From the NCBI GenBank assembly GCA_947561715.1, contig OX387200.1, positions 22,508,501-22,572,500 on the forward strand: a DNA stretch of 64,000 nt, given 5' to 3'. The notes under the pieces were generated by a model. The model ran no database searches, was not told where the DNA came from, and saw only the letters and a list, made by a program, of their open reading frames with translations. A program made the position numbers and the translations under genes. Source of the stretch: Ascidia mentula (lineage: Eukaryota; Chordata; Ascidiacea; Phlebobranchia; Ascidiidae). This document shows positions 25,401 through 37,400 of the stretch, piece by piece. Position 1 is the stretch's first letter; each line of letters begins with the position of its first letter.

Positions 25401-28400
25401 ACAAGGTGATCCTCTCACCAACCGTGCCACAACCAGCGGCGTCAGAGAGCGATTCCGGGAGAGATGATCCACCACTAGGTGTCCCACCCCAGGTAAGTGG
25501 TGTTTTGGTAATTGGATATCGTGTGTTCGAATCCCGGTGTGATCAAGAAGTGGAGATTGACGTTTTGTGCAGAAATCTGAGGTAACAAGTCAACTTTCTG
25601 CAACTCTGGGATCTTCCATTGGAGATCAACAACTTTCATGGACTCTTGATAATTCGACACAAGTCGTACTTCTCGCTACAGCGATCAAGGTGAAAATTGA
25701 CAAAACATTCCAGATTTTTTGACGTCACAAGTTTTCGATGTTTATTTATCACATGTTGTTGATAGTTGAACGATCGTGTGGAGGAGGCTCTAAAGTCTAC
25801 GAATGGAGGGAACAACTTGACTCTGGTGAAAGTTTCCGATGAAATCAGTGACAATTTACATGCGGCCGTCATCATGTTGAAGGTGGGATGTCAACAAACA
25901 AAACCGTGCAAAAAACACATTTACTTTCGGTGACATCATTAAAAAGTCAACTATGGTCTCCGGACGCTTTTTTTAATGAAAACTCCTCTCTGTCCAGGGT
26001 ATAGAGGATGAGCGAATGGTCCACACGAAAAGTCTGAGGAAAAAGGTTGGAAGTAGAGGAAAGGAAAAGGATGAGAGAAGAGATATATCTGATGGTTCCG
26101 AATCGATCGGAGCTCCTTCCACTAAGTAAGCTTAAAGAAAAATAAGTGATTTCGTGTTTACCTCATTTGCATATTGAGTTCACCACATTTGCATATTGAG
26201 TTCACTACATTTGCATAATCAGGTCGATGCTGGATGACGACATGGACTTAAACGATGATTCATACATCGACGAAGCGATGGTGGGAGAACAAGGTACGTC
26301 AAACTTTGTTGCGTCAACGACTGACGTCATCACTCGTATACGTCACAGGTGGAGGACCGATCAACACGATGCAGAGTTTGTTGTTCACTGAACAAGTTCG
26401 TTCCGGAAGCCGAGGAACGAGGGGGGATGTTCTTGATGGTGACGTCAGCAGGGAGGTTAACGAGCAGGTGATTCCCCGACTCATGTTGTTCCTTTGGCAC
26501 AAAAAAGGAAAATATATTTCACCATCTACATCGCACTACAGCAGAGTGAAGTGCTAGATTTTCCCGAACAAAACAATGCCGACTCAAAAATTGCAGGATT
26601 AAAGTTGGTAATCACGATAGTGTGGGTTCGAACCCCAGTGCAGCCCACTTGCCCCCCTGGTAGTTTCGTGGATGTTCCTGTTTTTAGTTTTCCTGCTTCT
26701 TGTGGTTTGCAAAACGTTTGTTCCAGGATCAGCGCGACCAGAGCACAGCGCCACCTGACGGTAAACTTCTTCTCTTCCCGTCCCAAATCCGGAAGATAAG
26801 CGGACTCATTGGATTGTTGACTCAACAAAGGGATCTTTGTTATCTTTTGCAACGTTCGATTGTCAACCATTCACCCACAGAAAAGGTTGGGTGACAATTT
26901 TGTTGCTGTTGGAATTTAAAGCAACTTATTTTTTCGAAAGCTTTTCGCTTGGGAAGCTCACCTTAAACATAATTACAATGCCGAGGATATGGGGGTCAAA
27001 GTTCACACGATGACGTGGAGCTTCGATTACGGATTCGAATATCAAGGGTCGTGTCAAAGGTCAGCTGGTGATTATGTGTTGAGTAAGTTTTCAAGTGTTA
27101 AAACTAAACTGTGGCAGGTACGTTGTGGCGCCCTCATGTGACAGAGTCCTCCTCTCCATGTGTCAAGCTCTTCAATCCCACTCCGGAGTCGCAATCTCTT
27201 CCGCATCAATGACTCCTCCTGAAACTTTAAGTGAGCTCTCCTATCATCTCGGAAGGGGATTGTATCCATTCCTCTGCACTCAGTCAATGGACCACTTCAT
27301 GCTTGGTAAGTCACACCACATTCTGGATGGAGGTTGTGTTGTTTCGTCATAAACGCAACATGTCCCGTTTGTTTCCAGGTGATCTCTTTAAAGGAATAGC
27401 TGAGACCGGTTGTTGGGTTTGCCTTCAGCGCTTCAACTTGCTTCGCACCTCTCTCCTTTCCGTTGCCGGGCAGCTCGCTTGCGAAGTCCAAAAAGCCCTG
27501 AGAGCTTCCAAGTCTACCATAACTCTCATGAGCGAAGAAATCGAACTTTCGCCATCAGCAGCTTGCTTCGTCACGCTTGACCAACTTTCCAAACTCCCGT
27601 ATGTTAGCGGTTTGCTGAACACGATTCAACCAAGCGTGGCGTCAAGTCTACCCGAAGAATGCGTGACGTATTTCAGGTATTTCACGCTTGACTAAACAAA
27701 TGGTTCCTTCTTATACTCGACAGTTTTGTCGGTTATCGCAAGTAAACTTTTCACAATTTCTGCGTCAGCTTAAATCACTTTTCATAATTTTGCGCAGAAT
27801 CGTCCACGCGGTGGAGCCAGACAGAAGGACAGTGCTTGAAATTCAGTTATTATCACAGGGATTCACGCAGGCCCATGAACTTTCCAGTAAACTCTGTCAC
27901 CTTCTCGATCTCTGTGGTTCATTACTTTCAACAATTCCAGTGAATTCTCTTCAAACAGGTTGATGGGGATAAATTCGTCTCATTAATGTTTTATAATTTG
28001 TTATGTGAGCGTGTCCATTGTTTCGACCAATAATCTCCCATCAGTGCAGATTATTGGGAATCTTGTAGACAATCTTTCCGCCAAATTTTCATCCTTTTGT
28101 CGAAACAGTGACCATCTGTCTGCACCTCACATAATTCGTGTAATTCTCCATTTTGATCATAATATTATGATATTTCTTGTAAAAAGCTCCAAATGAAGTA
28201 CCCGCCACTGGAGGCAGCAAACTCAACATATTTTACGGCGCCAACGGTGTGACGTCACTTCCACTGATTGAGCACGTGATCGCAAATGCCGGAGTTTCGT
28301 TGGATGTTTTAATGAGAGAACAGCTTGAGTTAAAGCAGGAATATAGAGACACGATTATTCAAAAAACTCGAAAGTTTGCAAACATCTGGAAACACAGGTT

Positions 28401-31400
28401 TGTTACTTGACCGCCCAGTCACCTGCTCGTAGGTTTGTTGCATGACCGCCCAGTCACCTGCTCATAGGTTTGTTGCATGACCTCCAAATCACCTCCAAGT
28501 TACTGTAGTCATTGGTTTCTGCATGTAACAATTCCAAAACATTCCACTCGTTAACTGTTGATTCCTATCTGCTTTTCAAACTTTAATAATTTTTATGGAT
28601 TGTGAAACTGAAATATTTTAAACCCCACCTTGTGATCAGATCAAGTTTGATGTCAAGCTCCGGAGGACTCGCAGCTAGCTCAACAGCAGCCGATGACAGT
28701 GGAGCTGAAGGAGGTCCTCCTCTTGGTGTTGATTCCTCCTCGTCCCAGGAGCAATCTCTTGATCAAACTACTCAGGAAGCAATCCAAATCAATAAGGAGT
28801 ATGTCAACTTCTTCCTTCTTAAATCCGCATCAATCTTCCTAATCATGTTTCCTCTTCAGTCGGGAGTTCATAGAGTCGGATGCGGAGGCGATGAAGAAGA
28901 TGGAGGAGGTTGCGTTGATCACTGCGCTCCGAAATGTCATTCTTCCTCGCCTCCCTAACAAGGAAGAGAGAAGCCTCCTCTTCACTTTCGTCACCGATCT
29001 TTTTCCTGCAGCATCCGATGAAGTGGACTTTGTTGTTGAGGAAGAGAATCTTGATGAGAACGATGATGGAATGATGAGGAGTTTGGGAGGGGAGATGAAT
29101 CTGGAGGTGGAAGCATTTGTTTCTTAACCTTGTTGTTTGTTAAGTTGGGATAAACCCCACTATGGGATCACAATTTGCTTCCACCATTATTTAAATCTGT
29201 CTACGTCATCAAATCCAGGTCGCGATCCCCGACCACCGACTGGAGAGTGACTCGAGACCGTTTGAACCCAAACCCTCCGAACACGAACCAATCAACGACG
29301 TCGAAGCTGCCGTTGCCGTGGCAACCGCCGAGTGCGGACTTAGTCCCGCAGCAGCCTTGCAGAATAGGACAGCGCAACTTGCTGAGGTTCGTTGTTTTGA
29401 GGGAAATCCCCGGTTGTCTTCATTGCGAAGCTGAAAGATTTGCATAAATTTGCATAATGCAGTGGTTCTGTTGCAAAAGTCATGAAGGATTCCCTAAACC
29501 TGATAATATTTTCCGCTGGACTTCATCTTGTGACGTATTACTTGGTGCTTGTGACGTTTTGCTTGGGACATGGTATTTGTGACGTGTTGTTGCAGCTTGC
29601 GGAATCGATGAGGTCAGTAGTTGTATGTGGGGGAGCAGGATGTGGGAAGTCAAAGTGTGTCGATGTTTACTCTGAAACTCAACGTCAACTCGGATACAAA
29701 GTTGTTGTCAACAAAGTGAGAAATGAGGCAGAACTTTTTCCCTGGTTTTCATAAAAAAACAACCATTTCAGGTTTTTGTGAACGCCGTTGATTCGCGGCG
29801 ACAAATCTTCGGATATTTCGAAGCTGAGGGGCGCGAGTGGAAGGACGGCTTGATCCAACAATTGATAAGATCACATTGTCTGGAGCAGGATTTACCTTCA
29901 TACATTGGAGTGCGGGATGTTAATTATCTTTCTTACTTATCATAATTATTTAATTGAAGATAATATTCCCTCGCTTGACGGTGAAGTTCTTCCCTTGGGT
30001 GAAATTTTGAAGCGATGTCGAAAATTGTTTCCAAACAGAGATCGCCGAAACGCAACATCCACGTGATGCATGTTGATGGGCGATTGGAGGCTGAAGATGC
30101 GGATATCTTCCTCCAACTCCTTAGATCGGAGGCAGGATCGGCTGCTTCCGCCGGACCAACATCTGGTCAAGTTGGGAGTTCATCCTGGCTCTCTTTACCA
30201 AACAATGAACGTCTTAACCTCCCTCTCGCCCTCCGAGTCATCTGGGAGACGGAGGACTTATCTTGCCTTTCTCCCAACTTCCTCTCGCAACTTGGAGTCC
30301 TTGGATTTGGAGGATCAGGTATCTTTATTTTAAACCCAACTATTCTTTACGAATTGAACAACATCCTTGTTTAGAACTTACGTGGGAACTTCACCTTTCT
30401 CACTGGTTACGTCGTCTCCCTGACGTCACACGAACAGTGACGCGTGACGTCATCATGCTTTACCTTCCCCGCTTGGTGGCGTTTTTTCATTCATCAACAA
30501 CTCCAGCTCACCTACAAAATGATGATGTCACCGTTCAGTTACGTCAGACGGTGAGGGTAAGCACGTCGTCGATGACGTGCACATTCTGCAAATTGTTGGA
30601 ATGTCTTCTCCCAAATGATTCGACACCAAATGAAATTGAAAGGTTGGTGGTTTGGGATATGCGGGTTCAAAAACTATCCGAGTTTGTGAGGAATTGAATA
30701 AAACTTCATTTATTTTGACCTAAAAAGTTAGTTTGGCAACGAACAGAGAACAGATCGATTGATGACGTCACGAATATAAAGCGTGTGCTTGCTTCAGGTA
30801 TGTTGTGTACTGCTCGTTCTGGGCCTTCGGTGGAACACTGGAAGCTGATTCAAGGGACGTTTTTGCCACTTGGTGGAGCAATACGTGGCCCAATGCTTTA
30901 CCTGCGGCACTCGGTGATCTCTGGCACCTGTTTGTGGACGCCGACAGCCGTAACTTTGCCCGCTGGGAGGAGCACTTGCCTCAGTTCTCTGGCTCCTCCA
31001 GTGGTTCATCAAGCATGTTTGTCCACACTCCGGATGCGAGCCAACTGATCCTCCTCATCGGGGCCCTGATGGACGCCGGTCACGCTTCAATGCTTGCCGG
31101 ACCGCTCGGATGTGGTAAGAGCGCCATCGTGCGGGAGCGTGTTAACAACGTGAGCAGCGGAGAAGTTGCCGAAGTCCTCAGTTTGTTTGTCCATTGTAAC
31201 CGACTGACAGAGGCTGGGAATTTATGGATGAGGATCGGGGAACATCTCGAATGGAAGCACGGGAACACCTTCTCACCGCGGGGTAACAAGAAATTGTTAT
31301 GCATGATTGACGACATCAATATATCCAGGAGCGTCTACGCCGGTTTGTTAACTTTTATATTTTTAAAAGTTAGCGAAAAACAAAAAGTTCGTCAATTCAA

Positions 31401-34400
31401 CAGGGGAAGGCCCTAATCTGCAATCAGCATGTGAACTGATTCGACAACATCTGGATGTTGGGGGGGTCAGAAACCCCCTTACTTACAAATGGCAGCAGGT
31501 AATATTTCATAATCATCGTGGCACAAAACAAGTTATTCCATAAATCCATGAAATATTTTCATCAGGTCAGTAACACTGCTTACGTCACCACAATCAACCC
31601 CCGCCCTTCGTCAAGCTCAAGTTTGCTGAGTCAGCGCGTGACGAGGCACTTCTCGGTGTTCTCTTGTCCTTATCCGTCGGTTGCTACGCAACACACAATC
31701 TTCAGGTAAAAACAGTCTAAAACCTTTGGGGAAGTCCCTAACACATGATTTGCATTTTCAGTACTTTGATCCAAAGTCGGTTGCTTCTCACACACGGTGG
31801 TTCCCCCGTTACTCCGGATGCTCTTAACGAGAAACCGATGGAGGTAAGTCTATTGTTTCCATGGCAACCCAGCTTTTACGAACCTCATCGTCATCACAGC
31901 GCCTCCTCTCCGACATCACCATGGTAACAGTGGAGTTGCAGGAACGACTGAGGGGGATGTACCTCCCCACCCCCGAAAGGTCCCACTACACGTTTGCCCT
32001 CGGTGACCTTGAGAAAATATTTCGCAACCTAATGACGTCACTCGCGCCCGGATGTGACCAGCGCGAGTTGTTGTTGTTATGGCGACACGAGTGCGATTGG
32101 ATGTACATGAAGAGAATGGTAAGTTGCCATGACAACGCAGGAAATTCTTCAGCTTGGTCGGTTTGTGACACCGATGTAAAACCTGTTCTTCTCACAAACA
32201 GAATTCGAACGTTGATTGTGAGAGGTTCCAACAAGCAATCGTCACTTCCATGAGGAAATACTTGACTGAGAATAAATTTCTACCTCTGATGCTAGCTTTA
32301 AAGCAGCCTCTGTTTAGTGGCATCAGAGAACTGGAAAGTGGAATCATAACATCCGGGAGGTTTCAAACAAATTCCTACAAATACGGAAATATTATTTCGT
32401 TTGTTTCGTAATAATATGTTCAATTTTCAGAAATTTTGGCCGAAACCCGAACAATCGACGTTCTGACGTCACAAGCGGTCACGTGGTTGAATATTACAAG
32501 GAGGTGACCAATCAGGGTCAAGTACACGATCTTCTGGTGGAGGCTTTAAAGGTATCTGTTGACAACTGCTTTGTTCTAAACACGTCACCAGATGACAATG
32601 GAACGTTTGTGACACAGGAGTACAACAAAGTAAATGTAAAGATGAGACTCAACTTTTATGACGAAACAATCATGTTGATATGCAGAGTTTCTCGAATCCT
32701 TCAAAGTGTTCACCCACAATCCCACTGTGTGTTATTCGGTGAAGGATGCCCAGCTATGGCAGGACTTATCGTGAACATATGTAAGTACGAAGGGGCGGTG
32801 GTTCTAATCCCACCTCAATCCTTTATCACTGGGGAGTTTATGATAAAGGTTGATTATTCCACCCTGTGCCGAGCTCGTCTGTTGCACTTTTTTCTCATTT
32901 TTTAGCTGCCCACTTGGGAGGGTTGCGTGTGGTAGGCTTACCCCCACTCATCACTCCGTCATCAGGGGATTCACCCACCGGACCCAGCTCTGTCCCAGTC
33001 TCCCTGGGTGAGGTTGATATGGGTCGACTTTTTCACTTCAGACAATTCCTCGTCCAGCTTTACAACAATGCAGGGGTCAAGGGTCAAAAGATCGTCTTCA
33101 TGTTGCACGATGACAAGTACGTCATAAATTGTTTGGATGACGTCATCTAACTGACGTCATAACGAATTCATGAAGCAACTGCTACTATATCGTAAAACTT
33201 TCGTCTCACCGCATGTAGAGGGCGCATTCGAGCAGTAATGACGTAATAGGAAGTATATGATGTTTATTGTTTGCAGGGAGTTAAACCAGGAATGTTTGAC
33301 GGTGGTTGAGGAGCTCGTCTGTTACGGAGCAATTTCCCATCTATTCACACCCGACGAACAAACAACGATCTCAAACTCTGTGAGGAGTGACGTCACTGCA
33401 GCGGGGCTCACTTACTCCAAGGAGGTAGCCTGGCAATTCTTTCTCACAACGGTTCGGAAGAATCTAAGAATAGTCCTCATTTGCTCGAACACTGGTAAGT
33501 GTGAAAATATCATCTGCCATAAAATTAAAACTTTCAAATGTATGACGTAACAAAGGGAGCGCCTTTATGGAGAAGAGTTTGGAATTTCCATCGCTCTTTA
33601 GTCGAATGAATATGATTTCTATTCACCACTGGAACAAAGACCAACTTGTCACAAACGCTCTTTATCACTTCAACAAACGACATACTGACGTCACAATTAC
33701 CGATAAGGAGGACGATAGTGTTACTGATGATCATGCATCACGTGGTCGACGTCACATGATGGATAAGCGCGGGAAAGAAAACGTTGCTCATTTGTTGGCG
33801 AATATGCACACAGTGGTCCGGATTAGGGACGACAATAAATTCTACAGGTTCGGTTAAATTGCGGCAAAATTTTTGCAACATTCTCAATTTTCTCTGGAAT
33901 TCTTTTTGTTAAAATACTTTTTCACTTCCCAGAATTCCTGGTCACGTGGGCAATTATTCTTATGAAAAGTTGGTGGAAAGATTCGTCCGATTGTACCGGG
34001 AGCGCCGCCAAGCGGTAAAGAAAAGTCACATGTCCACTAGAGGCGGTCTTGAAAACATCGACCGTGAGAATGCGGTAGCGGAAGCGTTACAAAGGGATTT
34101 GGAAAGAGAGAAAAAGGTAAAAGTGCGGTTGGGATTTGTGTGAATTAAAACTTGGTATTTCAATCAGGTGTTGGATGAACACCGGGCTGGAACTTTACAA
34201 CTGCTCTCTCAGATTGGACAGGACATGGTTATCACTGAACAACAGGTTATCAATATGTTATACGTGCTTGTAATAGTGAGGATAATTTAAGTTTTGATTG
34301 GATTGATTTGTGCAATGAATGCCTTGTAACACTTTAACGTGAACTTGAAATGTTCAATTGCAACAGATTTGTAATGAAAATTAAAAAAATCACGCGAGCT

Positions 34401-37400
34401 TAATATTTTGCAGGTGTCGGCAGTCAAACGACAAATTAAAAAGATTCGACATTTGAAGAAGACACTCCCTGAGTACCAACTTGCACATGAGAAGGCGATT
34501 TACAAAACAACTGCGATTGTAGCGGATACTAAAAAAGTTGTGCAAGACATTGATGTCCAGGTATGATGTTTGTTCAAGTTTATCGCGTCACCCTCGGTTG
34601 TGAGTTCCAATATTGCTTCAGACTCTCCAAGAGCTCAGATCACTCCAGAAACCCGACCCTGAGGTAGAGGATTTAATGGCTGCCATAATAATGATTCTCA
34701 AATCTCCAAACTCCGACGTTTCTTGGAGTAAAGGAGCAAAAAGACAAATGGCCAACCTTGATCGATTTCTTGATGAACTGACGAGTTTTGATGAAATGAA
34801 CCTCCCATTGGCAAGTTTCCATAATTTTGCTAAACATCACGTGACAATTGATTAAAGTCTAATCAACACGAGAAGTTTAGCTTCTGGTAAATTCTGCCTC
34901 AACTGGAATAAAACTCTATGAAAATTTGGTTCAGGGACAAGTTGTTGAGGTTTAAACATTTGCTTTCAGACGACCTTGGAAAATCTTGAAGGTTTTTTGG
35001 AAAAAGAAACTTTTATTCCAGAAACTCTGACGCTAAAGGCGGGGGGAAACCCCGCAGCTGGTAGGAATTATAATGCGGTTAAATCCAAGTTTTGCTGAGA
35101 AAGTTTGTGTTTTAGGTTCGCTTGTTAGGTGGGTCCAGGGCGTGTTCAGATACCATACAACACTCATCACGAAAGTGAAGCCACTACATGAGAAGGTGGA
35201 AAGCACATCTCTGTCTATAGGTGAATGTTGGTGGTCGTCAGGGTAACGCAGTCAGTGGGGAGGAATTTATTTAAACTTTGTCAAAAAAGCTGAAATTCTT
35301 CATGGAGTTTGTTTTGAGTAACCGTAATCACGTGACCAGGTGAGGCAGAACACAAACTTCGTCAACTTGAAGCTAAAAAGGAGGCACTGGAGGCTCGTTT
35401 GCGCGATCTAGCGGAGGGATTTGAACAGGCGACAGCTGACAAAAACCTCCAGGAAGAGAAGAGGATTGAGATGGAGGATCACCTGAGGGTTGCAGCCCAG
35501 TTCCGACAGATCCTGGGAGGAGAGCACCGGAGGTGCTGCGGAGTACTCAACACTTATGAGGTTCCAACTTCCAACATCCATTCCACGATATCCCGATAAC
35601 TAAATGTATGTTAGGATCGTCTCGGTTGGGTGACTGGAGCTGCGGCGGTCTCATCCGGTTTCGCAACTTACTTATCAGCCTACCCTTACGCCCTCCGGCG
35701 GATAATCCTCACTAAAGACTGGCCCATTTGCCTCGCAGATCGGGGGATTCCCCTCGTCTTTGACTCAATTGACCCCGTCAGCGGTCACGTGATCGAGTTC
35801 ATGCTTGACGTCAACGGTAAGCTATTTTGCGTAGACGGGGAAATCCCCCCTATAATGCATCAATCTTGCCCTAGACAACATCTCGGACGTAAACCCGCGT
35901 AAGATGAGTGAGGGTGACGCAATGCTGGACGCTGTCATGGCAACTGCTGGGAAGATGACGTCACAGGGAGAAGAGGAGGGCGACGGGGAAGCCCCTTCCG
36001 CAGATTTTAACCAATCAAGTACCGCAGATTCACAAAACGACTGTGAGAGTTTGATTATGATTTGCGGGAAACCCCAATCAGTAAAACTTCCTACTTTATA
36101 CGAAAATAATTTGTGTCGAAAACAAAAACTCTAAATTGATGAAATGTTCACACAATATAACAGTGGCCGCATCGAACCAAGGCGTGAACATTCTTCCTCC
36201 CGTTGCCGAGGAAACGGACGCCGATGACGAGGCCGATGATGCGGAAGTTCATGACGTCATAGGTGATGATGTACGGGAGAATAAGAGCGAGAAACGTAAA
36301 CAAAGTCAGCCGGAAGTTGAAACAACAGCCAGCAAAATTTCACAAGGAGTTTTATTCCAGCCTTACACAGTTGAAAACCTCAGGTTTATTTCACAGGAGG
36401 AATATCAGGTTCGAATCCGGGTTGAACATTTTCACAATTGTCAAAAACTAAAATTTGTGGAAAGAAGATTAATTACAAATATAATATCGTGGAAAGTTTT
36501 TTTAAAAAGAGATTTCTTTTTACTTCGTTGACTTCAGAGTTATCTGAGTTCGTTGATTAAAGTTTTGGTCGGTGAAGAGATTCTACAGGAGTGGAAGACG
36601 AAGGACTTCGCTCACCACCAGGTGTCACTGTTTACTTGATATTATCAACCAGTATGTTAATCGCGCGCCCCCCCCCCTCACAGCTCCAGAACGCTGCCGT
36701 GATGCTGTCGTCATGGCAACGCCCCCCATTGCTGTTGGATCCATACTTGGCGGGAGTTGATTGGTGCGCCATCCACTTACGTCAGAACCGCAACGTCACT
36801 CCTGTTAATCTTGCGCCCAAAATCGACTCGAGTCACGTGACGTCGATAGAAAAATCTGTGTTGGGAGGTGTGTCACGATTATTTGGTCATAATAGTTTTC
36901 TCGCGTAATACTTGTGGAAAGAAAGCATTGTCTACAATAGAAGTGTGAAAAGTGGCAAAGTGGTGCAACAAAGAAAAAGATGAATTATTTTTCTAGGAAA
37001 CACTCTTATTCTCATGGACTGCGAACACCACGCTGGCGCCCTCGTGCGACCACTAATTCATTATGCAAACACCGCTGGAGGGCGCGACGTGCGCTCGGAA
37101 GAATCGCAAACAATTCGATTCCTGGGTAGGAGGTTGGTTTGTCCAGACACATTCCGACTTTACCTCACCACAACACAAATGACGTCATCTCGTATACATC
37201 CCGATGTCATCGCAGCGACACAACTTATCAGTTACGTCAGCAACGCAGAAACTCTTCAGGTAAAACAAATATTTCCCTGGAACAAATTTATCCAAGGTTT
37301 CCCCCATCACACATTGCAGGAGGATTTGCTTCTCCGAGCACTGATGAGAATCCGGCCTGACATTTACCGCGAGCGCCGCCATGTGGCAAGGGCTGTGCGA

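Noticed and set aside
26940-28398. Dynein pseudogene because of the lost Walker motifs
   Set aside because: Reading frames, splice sites and all later domains are intact over more than 30 kb, so the loss looks selected rather than decayed.
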